A stretch of 64,000 nt of DNA from Methylorubrum populi (GTDB lineage Bacteria > Pseudomonadota > Alphaproteobacteria > Rhizobiales > Beijerinckiaceae): positions 43,236-107,235 of the forward strand of contig DYYG01000008.1 of NCBI GenBank assembly GCA_020741775.1, given 5' to 3'. A program made the position numbers and the translations under genes. The notes below the pieces were generated by a model that did not search any database, was not told the origin of the DNA, and was given only the letters and a program-made list of their open reading frames with translations. Every line of letters starts with the position of its first letter. Position 1 is the first letter of the stretch. Below are positions 56,794-64,000 of the stretch, in pieces.

Positions 56794-58302
56794 ATGAAAG
56801 CTGGAAAGGCAGCATGGGCCGCGCTCGGCCTGGGCGCGACGCTCGGAGCGGGCATGACGCAGGCCGTGGCGCAGGACGATCCGGCTCAGCCCGGCCTCGC
56901 GCGCCCAGCCGAGACCGGCGCACCGCCCACCCTCCGGCGCCCGGCCCTGCGGCGGGTGGTGCGGCGCGCCCCGCCCCGCCGGCCCTTCGGCAATGACGGC
57001 AGCGCCGCCGCTGCCGCCGACGTGCTCGGCCAGAGCGCGACGCCCCCTGCCCTGCCGCCGGGCACGTTCGACCTCGGCAACGGCCTCTCGTTCCTGCTGA
57101 ACTATACCGGCCAGGCAGCGGCCAACCCCGTCGGCGGCATCCGCCAGGGCTCGGCCTATGCCGGCCAGCTGTTCTTCGGCATCGACGGCGACCTGAACCG
57201 GCTCGCCGGCATCGAAGGCGGCTCGTTCCACGTCGCCGTCACCAACCGCCACGGCCGCAACCTCGCCGACGACTTCATCGGCAACAACACCTCGGTGCAG
57301 GAGATCTATGGCGGCGGCCAGACCACCCGCCTGACCCTGCTCTCCTATCAGCAGAAGCTGTTCGATAACCGGCTCGACCTCGAAGTCGGGCGCTTGGTCG
57401 CCAACATCAACTTCCTCAACTCGCCGGCCTATTGCAACTTCCAGACGAATTCCGCCTGCGGCAACCCGACCTTCGTGTTCAAAACCTCGAACTTCACCTT
57501 CTGGCCGGTGGCGAGCTGGGGCGGCCACGCCAAGGCGTGGCTGACCGACAAGGTGTTCTTCCATGTCGGCGCCTACGAGGTGAACCCGCTGCACCAGCAG
57601 CCCGGCGATAACGGCCTCGACTTCTCGACCAAGGGCGCGACCGGGGCCATCGTGCCGTTCGAACTCGGCTACTCCACCACCTTCGCCAACGACGCCCTGC
57701 CCCGCAATTACGGCATCGGCGGCTGGGTCGACCGCTCGGACTATACCGACCCGGTGCTCGACGTGGCGGGCGGACGACGGGTGCTGACCGGGCTCTCCCC
57801 CGCCACCCGGTTCGGACGCGCGGGCGTCTATGCCCGGTTCGACCAGATGGTCTGGCGCCCGGACCCCAATGGCATCCAGGGCCTGACCCTGTTCGGCGTC
57901 GCCATGGCAGGAGCCGGCGGGCGCCTCACCGAGGATTACTTCCTTGAGATCGGTGCGCTCCAGACCGGCACCTTCGCCGGCCGGCCCTACGACACGGTCG
58001 GCTTCGTCATCAACACGCAGAAATTCAGCCCGCTGGCGCTCTCGAACATCGCGGCGGCGCAGGCCTCCCTCGGCCTGTTTCGTACCATCCCGAGCCAGCA
58101 GATCATGATGGAGCTGAATTACGGCATCCAGGTCTCGCCCGCGATCCGCCTCACCCCAAACCTGCAATATATCGTCAACCCAGACCAGACGCGCTTTCCC
58201 ACTTACCCCAAGAACATTCCCGATGCCCTGGTGGTCGGCGCCAAGCTCTCGGTAGATCTGTTCACTCTGGCCGGTCTCGCCAAAGGTCCAGGCAGCTTCT
58301 GA
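56794..58302 (+). CDS. Carbohydrate-selective porin, OprB family
   Basis: 502 aa. A signal peptide covers residues 1-27 (ending MTQAVAQ before DDP), a Pro/Arg-rich stretch follows to about 100, and then an outer-membrane barrel. LEVGRLVANINFLNSPAYCNFQTNSACG, WGGHAKAWLTDKVFFHVGAYEVNP and GIGGWVDRSD are family features. It admits sugars through the outer membrane and fits after fruA at the end of the fructose operon, though an AT-rich gap may carry its own promoter. A hairpin with an adjoining run of A lies just after. Confidence 0.92.
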   Translation: MKAGKAAWAALGLGATLGAGMTQAVAQDDPAQPGLARPAETGAPPTLRRPALRRVVRRAPPRRPFGNDGSAAAAADVLGQSATPPALPPGTFDLGNGLSFLLNYTGQAAANPVGGIRQGSAYAGQLFFGIDGDLNRLAGIEGGSFHVAVTNRHGRNLADDFIGNNTSVQEIYGGGQTTRLTLLSYQQKLFDNRLDLEVGRLVANINFLNSPAYCNFQTNSACGNPTFVFKTSNFTFWPVASWGGHAKAWLTDKVFFHVGAYEVNPLHQQPGDNGLDFSTKGATGAIVPFELGYSTTFANDALPRNYGIGGWVDRSDYTDPVLDVAGGRRVLTGLSPATRFGRAGVYARFDQMVWRPDPNGIQGLTLFGVAMAGAGGRLTEDYFLEIGALQTGTFAGRPYDTVGFVINTQKFSPLALSNIAAAQASLGLFRTIPSQQIMMELNYGIQVSPAIRLTPNLQYIVNPDQTRFPTYPKNIPDALVVGAKLSVDLFTLAGLAKGPGSF

Positions 58303-58314
58303 AGACGGCAAACG

Positions 58315-58346
58315 AAAAAACGGCGCGCTCATGGAAGGGCGCGCCG
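58315..58346 (-). terminator. Intrinsic terminator (minus strand) beyond oprB
   Basis: CGGCGCGC pairs with GCGCGCCG, and on the minus strand six T follow (58320-58315). It could end the minus-strand gene starting at 59621, about 200 bases after its stop. On the plus strand it only gives a hairpin for the porin transcript. Confidence 0.55.
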
Positions 58347-58544
58347 CTTGAGTTGACTCGCGGTCTCAGGAACGAGTCGAGGCAATATATATACAAAATT
58401 CAAACAGGCGTCTGTGGCCTCCCGGCGACACCCCCATCATTGCTCACAGGTTCGTGAGGGATGAGTGACAATGAGTCGGGTTTTGCAATCCTCCCACAAC
58501 GCTCCCCGTCGGCTCCGGCCGCGACGGAGATCGACCGGAGCCGT

Positions 58545-59621
58545 TCAGTTCTTCGCCAGGGCATCGGCGAAAGCGGCGATGCGGTTGCGGGCATAGGTCG
58601 GCACGCCGGCGCTGATCGAGGAACCGGTGTTGAACGAGGAATTGCCCATCAGCACCTGCACCGGCAGCAGGTTCTTGAGCACCGGCACGCGGGCATATTC
58701 CTGCTTGCGGTCGAGCACGTCGGCCTTGATGGCGAGCGCCATGTAGGTCGTCACCACCGTCTTGCCGGGATCGTTGGGGGCCGGCTGCATCACCGCCAGG
58801 AACTTGCCGAAACGCAGGATCTGGTTGACCCAGAAGATCGTCTGTTCCAGCCCGCCGGCCACCGGGGTCTCGATCTTGGTGAGCGCGGAGAGCCCGGCGG
58901 CCTCGGCCGGCGGCAGCACCCGCAGCTCGCTCTGGAACGAGACGAATTCGGCGATCTTCTTCGAGGTCCCGAGTTCGAGCTTGTTGGCGAGCTTCACCCC
59001 GAGCGGCAGCTTGCCCTCCAGATCGTAGCGCGATTCGATGCAGACGCCGCCGGCCGCGCACCAGGGCCGGTCCGGGCGCCGGGCGAAGGCGGCGGCCGGA
59101 TCCTTGGTCGGCGTCGCCTCCGCCGGGTCGAGGCGCTTGTGGCGGATCACCGGATCCATCTTGGCCAGGAAGTCGAGATTGGCGAAGGCCGAGAGATCGA
59201 TGGCGGAAGGCGGCTTGGCCACCACGAACCGCCCTTCCGCGACATAGACCTTCAGGGTCTCATGGCGCTGCTTGGCCACGCCGTTCACCGTCTGGGTGTA
59301 GTCGGGCTCCTTGTAATCGGGCCAGGGGCTCAGGGCCGCGGCCTCCTGCGGCCGGCTCTTGCGCCACGCATCGAAGGCGATCAGGCCGCTCTCCGGGTTG
59401 GTCGAGGCGGCCTCGCGGTGGTCGCTGAACAGCACCGTCCCGGGCTTGAGGCTCGCGGCATCGCCAGGGGTAAGGGCCGGCACGTCCTTGACCCGGTCGG
59501 AGATCAGCGCGGCGGGCTTGGGGAGAGGCTTCGCCTCCTGCGCGCGGGCCGGGATGGCCAGGGCGAGGGCGACGAGAAGGGCGGCCGGAAACTGCCTGGG
59601 CAAAGCGAACCTCGAAGTCAC
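58545..59621 (-). CDS. Conserved periplasmic protein of unknown function
   Basis: About 358 aa. The signal peptide FPAALLVALALAIPARA ends before QEAKP, so it is exported. The body has SGLIAFDAWRKSRPQEAAALSPWPDYKEPDYTQTVNG, WCAAGGVCIESRYDLEGKLPLG (two cysteines) and IFWVNQILRFGKFLAVMQ. No family was recognised. The start is assigned to GTG 59621 because the signal peptide begins there, but no good ribosome-binding site is visible and an earlier start is not ruled out. It is downstream of the penicillin-binding protein on the same strand. Confidence 0.6.
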   Translation of the reverse strand: MTSRFALPRQFPAALLVALALAIPARAQEAKPLPKPAALISDRVKDVPALTPGDAASLKPGTVLFSDHREAASTNPESGLIAFDAWRKSRPQEAAALSPWPDYKEPDYTQTVNGVAKQRHETLKVYVAEGRFVVAKPPSAIDLSAFANLDFLAKMDPVIRHKRLDPAEATPTKDPAAAFARRPDRPWCAAGGVCIESRYDLEGKLPLGVKLANKLELGTSKKIAEFVSFQSELRVLPPAEAAGLSALTKIETPVAGGLEQTIFWVNQILRFGKFLAVMQPAPNDPGKTVVTTYMALAIKADVLDRKQEYARVPVLKNLLPVQVLMGNSSFNTGSSISAGVPTYARNRIAAFADALAKN

Positions 59622-59724
59622 GATGAGGGAACGGGCGGGAGACCGGCGTCGGCGAGCCTCGCGAGAAGCCCGGGGACGGCCCGCCTCCGGCGGCAACGGC
59701 CGGCGGGATGTCACGCGGGACCGC

Positions 59725-62700
59725 TCAGTAGCGCGGGTCGTCGCCGAACAGATAGTCGGGATCGCGGCGGCGCTGCCGGGGGCGCGGCTCGGCCTCGTCG
59801 TCGAAGGGCGAGCCGAACGGCACCGGGTTGGCCTGGCCGTAGCGGTCGCGGCCGGGCCAGGCCCGCGGCTCCTCCCGGCGGTCGCGGCGCAGGCCCCAAG
59901 GATCGGCGCTTCGATCGGCGCTCCGATCGGGCTCCGAGTCGGCGCTGCGATTCTGGCCATAGGGGTCGTAGCCGTCGCGGCGCGGGCCGGTCAGGTTGCC
60001 GAAGACGTCGCCGGCCACATCCGCACCGTCCTCGGCATTGGCATAATCGCCGTCCTCCGCATCGGGACGCATGGCGTAGAGGGTCTCGCGCGGCACCATC
60101 GCGTATTGCGTGTCGGCGACGCGGCCGTCCTTGAGGCGGAAATGCTCGATGAAGCCGCCACCGGAGATGCGCTGGCCGCTGCGCGGCTCGATCGGCAGAT
60201 CGGCGATGAGCGCCCGCGTCTGCGGGGATGGCGGCGCCAGGGCTGTGCGCGGTACGTCGTTGGCCCAGGCCGCCTGGAAGATCGCCCGGGCGATCGGCAC
60301 CGAGACATGGCCGCCGGTCTGGCCACGGCCGAGGGTGCGGCGCACCCCGTCGGCATTGTCGTAGCCGACCCAGACCACCACGGTGATCTCGTTCGAGAAG
60401 CCGGCGAACCACGCGTCGTTCTCGTTCTCCGAGGTGCCGGTCTTGCCCGCGACATAGGCCGAGATGCCGGAGAGCGCCGCGGCGGTGCCGTGCTGGGTCA
60501 CGCCCTGGAGCATGGTCTTGAGCTGGTAGAAGGCGACCCCGTCGGCGGAGCCGATCCGCACCGGCGCCTTGTCGGGATGGCTGTAGACCGGCTTGCCGTC
60601 CCGCTCGACCGCTTCCAGGGCATAGGCGCTCGGGCGCGCGCCCTCGTTGGCGATGGCCGCGTAGAAGCTCGCCAGATCGATCATCCGCACAGGCTGGGCG
60701 CCGAGCACGAAGGGATAGTAGCGCTCGCACTCGGCGTAGAGCTGCGCCTCCAGGGCGATGTCGCAGACCCGCTGCAGGCTGTCGGGCGCCTTGGGGGCGA
60801 TGCCGCCCTGAAGCAGGCGGGCGGTGACGAGGTTCTTCGAGAATTCGAGGCCGCGCCGCATCGTCGTCGCGCCGGAGCCGCCGCCGTCATAATTCTTCGG
60901 CGACCAGGAATCTCCGATCCCACCGATGGGGGGCAGGGTCACCGGCGCGTCCATCACCAGGGTGTTGGGCTGAAACCCGGCATTCAGGGCGGCGAGATAG
61001 GTCAGGGGCTTCAGGGTCGAGCCCGGCTGGCGCACGGTCTGCGTCACCCGGTTGAGCTGGCTCAGGGGATAGGAAAAACCCCCGCTCATCGCCAGGATCT
61101 TGCCGGTGCGGTTCTCCAGCACGATGGCCGCGCCCTGAACCGTGGGGCGCACCCGCAGGTCGGCGCGGGGGCTGCCCTTGCCCTCGCGCAGGCGGACGCG
61201 CACCGCGTCGTAGAGCTGGAGTTTTCCGCGGGCTGGGCCGGCCTCCAGGCTCGCGACCCGCCCGTCCGGCAAGCCGACCCTGGTGCCGTTCTTGCCGGTC
61301 TGGAGCACCACGGCGAGGGGCCAGCGCACATCGTAGAGCGGGGGCCGGGCGGCGAGGAGCGCGCGCTGCCAAGCCGGCTTCACCGTGGGCTTGGCGGGCG
61401 CCTTCGCCGATTTGGCGCCCTTCGCCGCCTTCGGTGCCGGTTCGGGCGCGGGCTCCGCCTGGGCCTCGGGCGCCGGGGCGGCCTCGATGCGCTTGACCGC
61501 GTCGGCGAGATTCAGCTCCGGCCCCTCGTAGCGGGCCCGGCCGGTGCCGCGCTCATAGGTCGAGAGCCCCTCCTGCAGCGCCCCCTCTAATGCGCTCTGC
61601 AGCCCGGCATTCACCGTGGCGCGCACGGTGTAGGAGGCGCTGGTGAGGGAATCGAGCCCGGCGAAGGTGCGGGCCTCGCGGGCGATGTGATCGACGAGGT
61701 AGAAGCCGGAATCCTGGCGCGCGGCATCCGGCGGCTTGATGCCGAGGTCACTCGCCATCGCCGCGTTCATCTGCGCCTCGGTGATGGTGCCCTCTTCCTT
61801 CATGCGGCTGAGCACGTAGGCACGCCGCTCACGGGCCCGCTCGGGATACTTGTCGGGGCTGTAATAGTTCGGGCCCTTCGGCAGCCCGGCGAGCAGGGCG
61901 GCCTCCGGCAGGGTGAGCGCGCCCACCGACTTCCCGAACCAGCTCCGCGCCGCCATCTCGATGCCGTAGGCGCCGCGGCCGAGATAGATGCCGTTGAGGT
62001 AGAGCCCCAGGATCTGCGGCTTGGTCTGGATCCGCTCCAGGCGCGAGGCCACGATCATCTCGCGGATCTTGCGCTCGTAGGTGACGTCGTCGCCGACCGA
62101 GAGGTTCTTCACCACCTGCTGGGTGATGGTGGAGCCGCCGGCCGGGCGCCCCGGCGAGGCGAGATTGCCGACGAAGGCGCGGATCACGCCGCGCTCGTCG
62201 ATGCCGTGATGGCTGTAGAAGCGTTTGTCCTCGGCCGCGACGAAGGCCTTCTGCACGAGGTCCGGCACCTGATCGATCGGCACGACGAGGCGCCGCCCAT
62301 GGGCCTCGAAGGTCTCCGAATAGGGCTTTCCGGCCGCGTCCAGGATCACGCTGGCGCTGGCGAGCTTGATGTCGCGCAGGGCCTCCGCCGAGGGCAGGTC
62401 CTTCACCGCATTGTTGTAGAAGGCGATCACCGCGCCCGCCTCGAAGGGCGAGTTGGCGGGGTTCTCGCCCTTGCAGAACTGTTTGTAGCTCGTGTTCAGC
62501 TCGGTCAGATCGAGCCCGTGCAGGATCTTGGGCGCGTTGTCGCCCGCCACCGCACTCGGATCCTCCATGGCGGTGGAGATCAGCTCGTCGAGGTTGATGT
62601 CCTCAATGTCGAAGGACTTGCGCATATGGGCGCAGCCGTCGCGCAGAATGCGCACGACCTCGGCGCCGTCCTTGGTGGCATCGAACTGGGTCCGCACCGC

Positions 62701-62769
62701 GTCGGGCCGCGTCGTGACCTGGCTGAGGGTCAGCGCGGTCGCGAACAGCTTGATCAGGATGGCATTCAT
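59725..62769 (-). CDS. Class A penicillin-binding protein (bifunctional)
   Basis: 1014 aa. The N-terminal 165 residues have a weak hydrophobic start (MNAILIKLFATALTLS) and no typical long anchor. The glycosyltransferase GT51 domain has catalytic Glu180 in VAAEDKRFYSHHGID and GGSTITQQVVKNL. A Pro/Ala/Lys-rich linker covers 430-465 (PAPEAQAEPAPEPAPKA). The transpeptidase has Ser584 in GSTLKP, SKN at 644-646 and KTGT at 776-779. It polymerises and cross-links peptidoglycan. The linker inside the protein and a Tyr/Asp/Arg-rich tail are unusual. Confidence 0.9.
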   Translation of the reverse strand: MNAILIKLFATALTLSQVTTRPDAVRTQFDATKDGAEVVRILRDGCAHMRKSFDIEDINLDELISTAMEDPSAVAGDNAPKILHGLDLTELNTSYKQFCKGENPANSPFEAGAVIAFYNNAVKDLPSAEALRDIKLASASVILDAAGKPYSETFEAHGRRLVVPIDQVPDLVQKAFVAAEDKRFYSHHGIDERGVIRAFVGNLASPGRPAGGSTITQQVVKNLSVGDDVTYERKIREMIVASRLERIQTKPQILGLYLNGIYLGRGAYGIEMAARSWFGKSVGALTLPEAALLAGLPKGPNYYSPDKYPERARERRAYVLSRMKEEGTITEAQMNAAMASDLGIKPPDAARQDSGFYLVDHIAREARTFAGLDSLTSASYTVRATVNAGLQSALEGALQEGLSTYERGTGRARYEGPELNLADAVKRIEAAPAPEAQAEPAPEPAPKAAKGAKSAKAPAKPTVKPAWQRALLAARPPLYDVRWPLAVVLQTGKNGTRVGLPDGRVASLEAGPARGKLQLYDAVRVRLREGKGSPRADLRVRPTVQGAAIVLENRTGKILAMSGGFSYPLSQLNRVTQTVRQPGSTLKPLTYLAALNAGFQPNTLVMDAPVTLPPIGGIGDSWSPKNYDGGGSGATTMRRGLEFSKNLVTARLLQGGIAPKAPDSLQRVCDIALEAQLYAECERYYPFVLGAQPVRMIDLASFYAAIANEGARPSAYALEAVERDGKPVYSHPDKAPVRIGSADGVAFYQLKTMLQGVTQHGTAAALSGISAYVAGKTGTSENENDAWFAGFSNEITVVVWVGYDNADGVRRTLGRGQTGGHVSVPIARAIFQAAWANDVPRTALAPPSPQTRALIADLPIEPRSGQRISGGGFIEHFRLKDGRVADTQYAMVPRETLYAMRPDAEDGDYANAEDGADVAGDVFGNLTGPRRDGYDPYGQNRSADSEPDRSADRSADPWGLRRDRREEPRAWPGRDRYGQANPVPFGSPFDDEAEPRPRQRRRDPDYLFGDDPRY

Positions 62770-62949
62770 CGAGTGATTTCAGGACCCCGGACGGGACGCG
62801 GCGGACAGCGTGCCGGCGCCGATAAGGCGGCGCACAACGCGGCTGATTTATGGACTCCTCCGGCCTCCGCCCAGTCTCGGCGGGGATGGCGCGGGCTTCG
62901 GCTCGGCCGGACGCCCGCCGCCTCCCATGGAACGGGAACGCGCCATGAC

Positions 62950-62984
62950 AAAAGGGGCGACCGCTGCGCGCGGCCGCCCCTTTT
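62950..62984 (-). terminator. Bidirectional terminator after flagellin
   Basis: AAAAGGGGCG pairs with CGCCCCTTTT around 15 bases. The A and T runs in the stem let it work on both strands; on the minus strand it lies about 50 bases past the flagellin stop. Confidence 0.85.
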
Positions 62985-63034
62985 GAAAGGTCGACGGTGC
63001 GGGACGCCGGTCCCGCATCGGAGGATGCCCGGCC

Positions 63035-64000
63035 TTAACGCAGGAGCTGAAGGATGCCCTGCTGCGCCTGGTTGGCCAGGGACAGGGCCGAGATGCCCAG
63101 CGACTGGCGGGTCGACAGCGCCTGCGAGTTCGCCGCCTCCTCGTTGAGATCGGCATTGGTCAGGTTCGACGCGCCGGTATCGAGGATGTTGACGAGGCGC
63201 TTGGTGAAATCCTGTCGGTTCTGGACCACCGAAAGGTTGGAGCCGAAGGTCGAGCTGGCCGACCGCAGGGTATCCGACGCCGTGCTCAGACCCGTCAGCG
63301 TCGTCTTGACGTCGGCATCGAGCAGGAAGAAGCCCTGGCCATTCGCCGTCGTACCCGAATTACCGTTGATCGGGTTGAGCTTGAGGCCGTCGGAGGTCAG
63401 GTCCTTGCCCTGAACGTCGAGGTTGGCGGTGTCCTTCTCGTTGAAGCTGATATGCAGCTTGTTGGTCGGATCACCGTTGCTGATCAGATTGACGCCGTTG
63501 AAGCTCGCATCCTTGGCCAGCTGCGTGATCTGGATCAGCAGGCTGTTGTACTGCTCGGCGAGCTTCGCGCGGGTATCGACGCCCGCGATCGTCAGGTTGG
63601 AGCTGCTGGCCGCCACCGTGTTGCCGGTGCCGTACTTGTCCGCCGTGGCGCTGCCCGTGCCGGCGGCAAAGCCCAGCGCAGTTTGATCGCCCGTCGTGGC
63701 GAACTCGACGGCGGAACTGGCGTTCAGCACCATCTTCTTGCCGCTGGTGTCCTTCGAGAACATCGTCGAGCCGGCGGCGGTGTTGAGCGCGGTGATCGCC
63801 GCATCGATGGTCGAGCCGCTGGCGATCGTCGCCGTCTTGGTCGCACCGTTGACGTAGAAGTTGACGGTGGTGTTGCTGCTGGTGCTGGCGGCGAAATCCG
63901 TGCCGGCGGTGCCCGTGGTGGTGATCTGGGTCGAGAGAGCTTGGTTGGCGGTCGACTTGGCCGAGTCGATCAGCTTCTGGATCGAGGTGATGCCCTGGTT
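63035..64000 (-). CDS. fliC: Flagellin (C-terminal part, 5' end outside the window)
   Basis: 321 residues up to the window edge with the frame still open. The C-terminal D0/D1 region is typical: NRQDFTKRLVNILDTGASNLTNADLNEEAANSQALSTRQSLGISALSLANQAQQGILQLLR. The Thr/Ser/Ala-rich variable D2/D3 part is upstream, and the edge residues NQGITSIQKLIDSAKSTANQ belong to the conserved N-terminal half. It is the filament subunit, exported by the flagellar type III system. ATG at 63763 is not the start. No other flagellar gene is inside the window. Confidence 0.93.
   Translation of the reverse strand, partial: NQGITSIQKLIDSAKSTANQALSTQITTTGTAGTDFAASTSSNTTVNFYVNGATKTATIASGSTIDAAITALNTAAGSTMFSKDTSGKKMVLNASSAVEFATTGDQTALGFAAGTGSATADKYGTGNTVAASSSNLTIAGVDTRAKLAEQYNSLLIQITQLAKDASFNGVNLISNGDPTNKLHISFNEKDTANLDVQGKDLTSDGLKLNPINGNSGTTANGQGFFLLDADVKTTLTGLSTASDTLRSASSTFGSNLSVVQNRQDFTKRLVNILDTGASNLTNADLNEEAANSQALSTRQSLGISALSLANQAQQGILQLLR

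Noticed and set aside
56683..58332. 549-codon open frame on the minus strand
   Set aside because: Antisense to the OprB porin.

Overview
The window reads as chromosomal DNA of a high-GC alphaproteobacterium of the Hyphomicrobiales, most like Methylobacterium/Methylorubrum. Three things point there: an oxalate locus (formyl-CoA transferase, oxalyl-CoA decarboxylase, OFA antiporters), the chvI-chvG-hprK-EIIA-HPr block typical of alphaproteobacteria, and many GTG/TTG starts with strong codon bias. The genus is inferred from gene content and style, not from a marker gene. No tRNA, rRNA, CRISPR array or insertion sequence was seen.

Layout. (1) 1-7602: end of a urea/amide-type ABC binding protein; a TonB receptor plus DUF1624 membrane protein behind a clear cobalamin riboswitch (4283-4462, minus strand); a Tlde1/DUF2778 protein; an OsmC + NTF2-like pair; a small PAS protein. 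(2) 7714-22773: oxalate locus with frc1, an HPP-CBS protein, a hydrolase, oxc, two OFA antiporters, a CBS protein, a 97-aa orphan protein, a 607-aa P-loop protein, two tiny genes, frc2 and a FadR-type GntR regulator. A 17-bp palindrome, TGGYAT-N5-ATRCCA, recurs at six places (plus one half-site) in front of these genes and between frc2 and gntR. It looks like the operator of that regulator and defines a local oxalate regulon. (3) 23198-29662: four glycosyltransferases, a PIG-L deacetylase, a small heat-shock protein and REP-like palindromes. (4) 29632-31583: queD, queC and queE for queuosine/preQ0. (5) 31959-40177: D,D-carboxypeptidase, CobW-type GTPase, HPr, EIIA-Man, HprK, ChvG/ChvI and a HugZ-like protein. 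(6) 40287-50056: a large hybrid sensor kinase with degenerate ATP-site motifs, lepA, and an RND efflux adaptor/pump pair. (7) 50116-58302: a fructose PTS operon, fruB (EIIA-HPr-EI)-fruK-fruA-oprB, with a divergent LacI-type regulator and two TGAAAACGTTTTCA-type operators. (8) 58545-64000: an unknown periplasmic protein, a class A penicillin-binding protein and the C-terminal part of flagellin.

How the parts work together. In region 2 oxalate would enter by an OFA antiporter, be activated to oxalyl-CoA by Frc, and be decarboxylated by Oxc to formyl-CoA, which returns CoA through Frc and yields formate for C1 metabolism. The GntR protein probably senses an oxalate-pathway acid or acyl-CoA. In region 5 HprK would phosphorylate HPr on serine and couple PTS state to ChvG/ChvI. 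In region 7 FruB carries all cytoplasmic phosphotransfer domains and feeds FruA. FruK then completes fructose-1,6-bisphosphate, while the OprB porin admits sugar across the outer membrane.

The strongest candidate for something not yet described is the shared-operator oxalate regulon. It brings small unknown proteins, PAS and CBS sensor proteins and a zeta-toxin-like P-loop protein under what looks like the same control as the oxalate enzymes.
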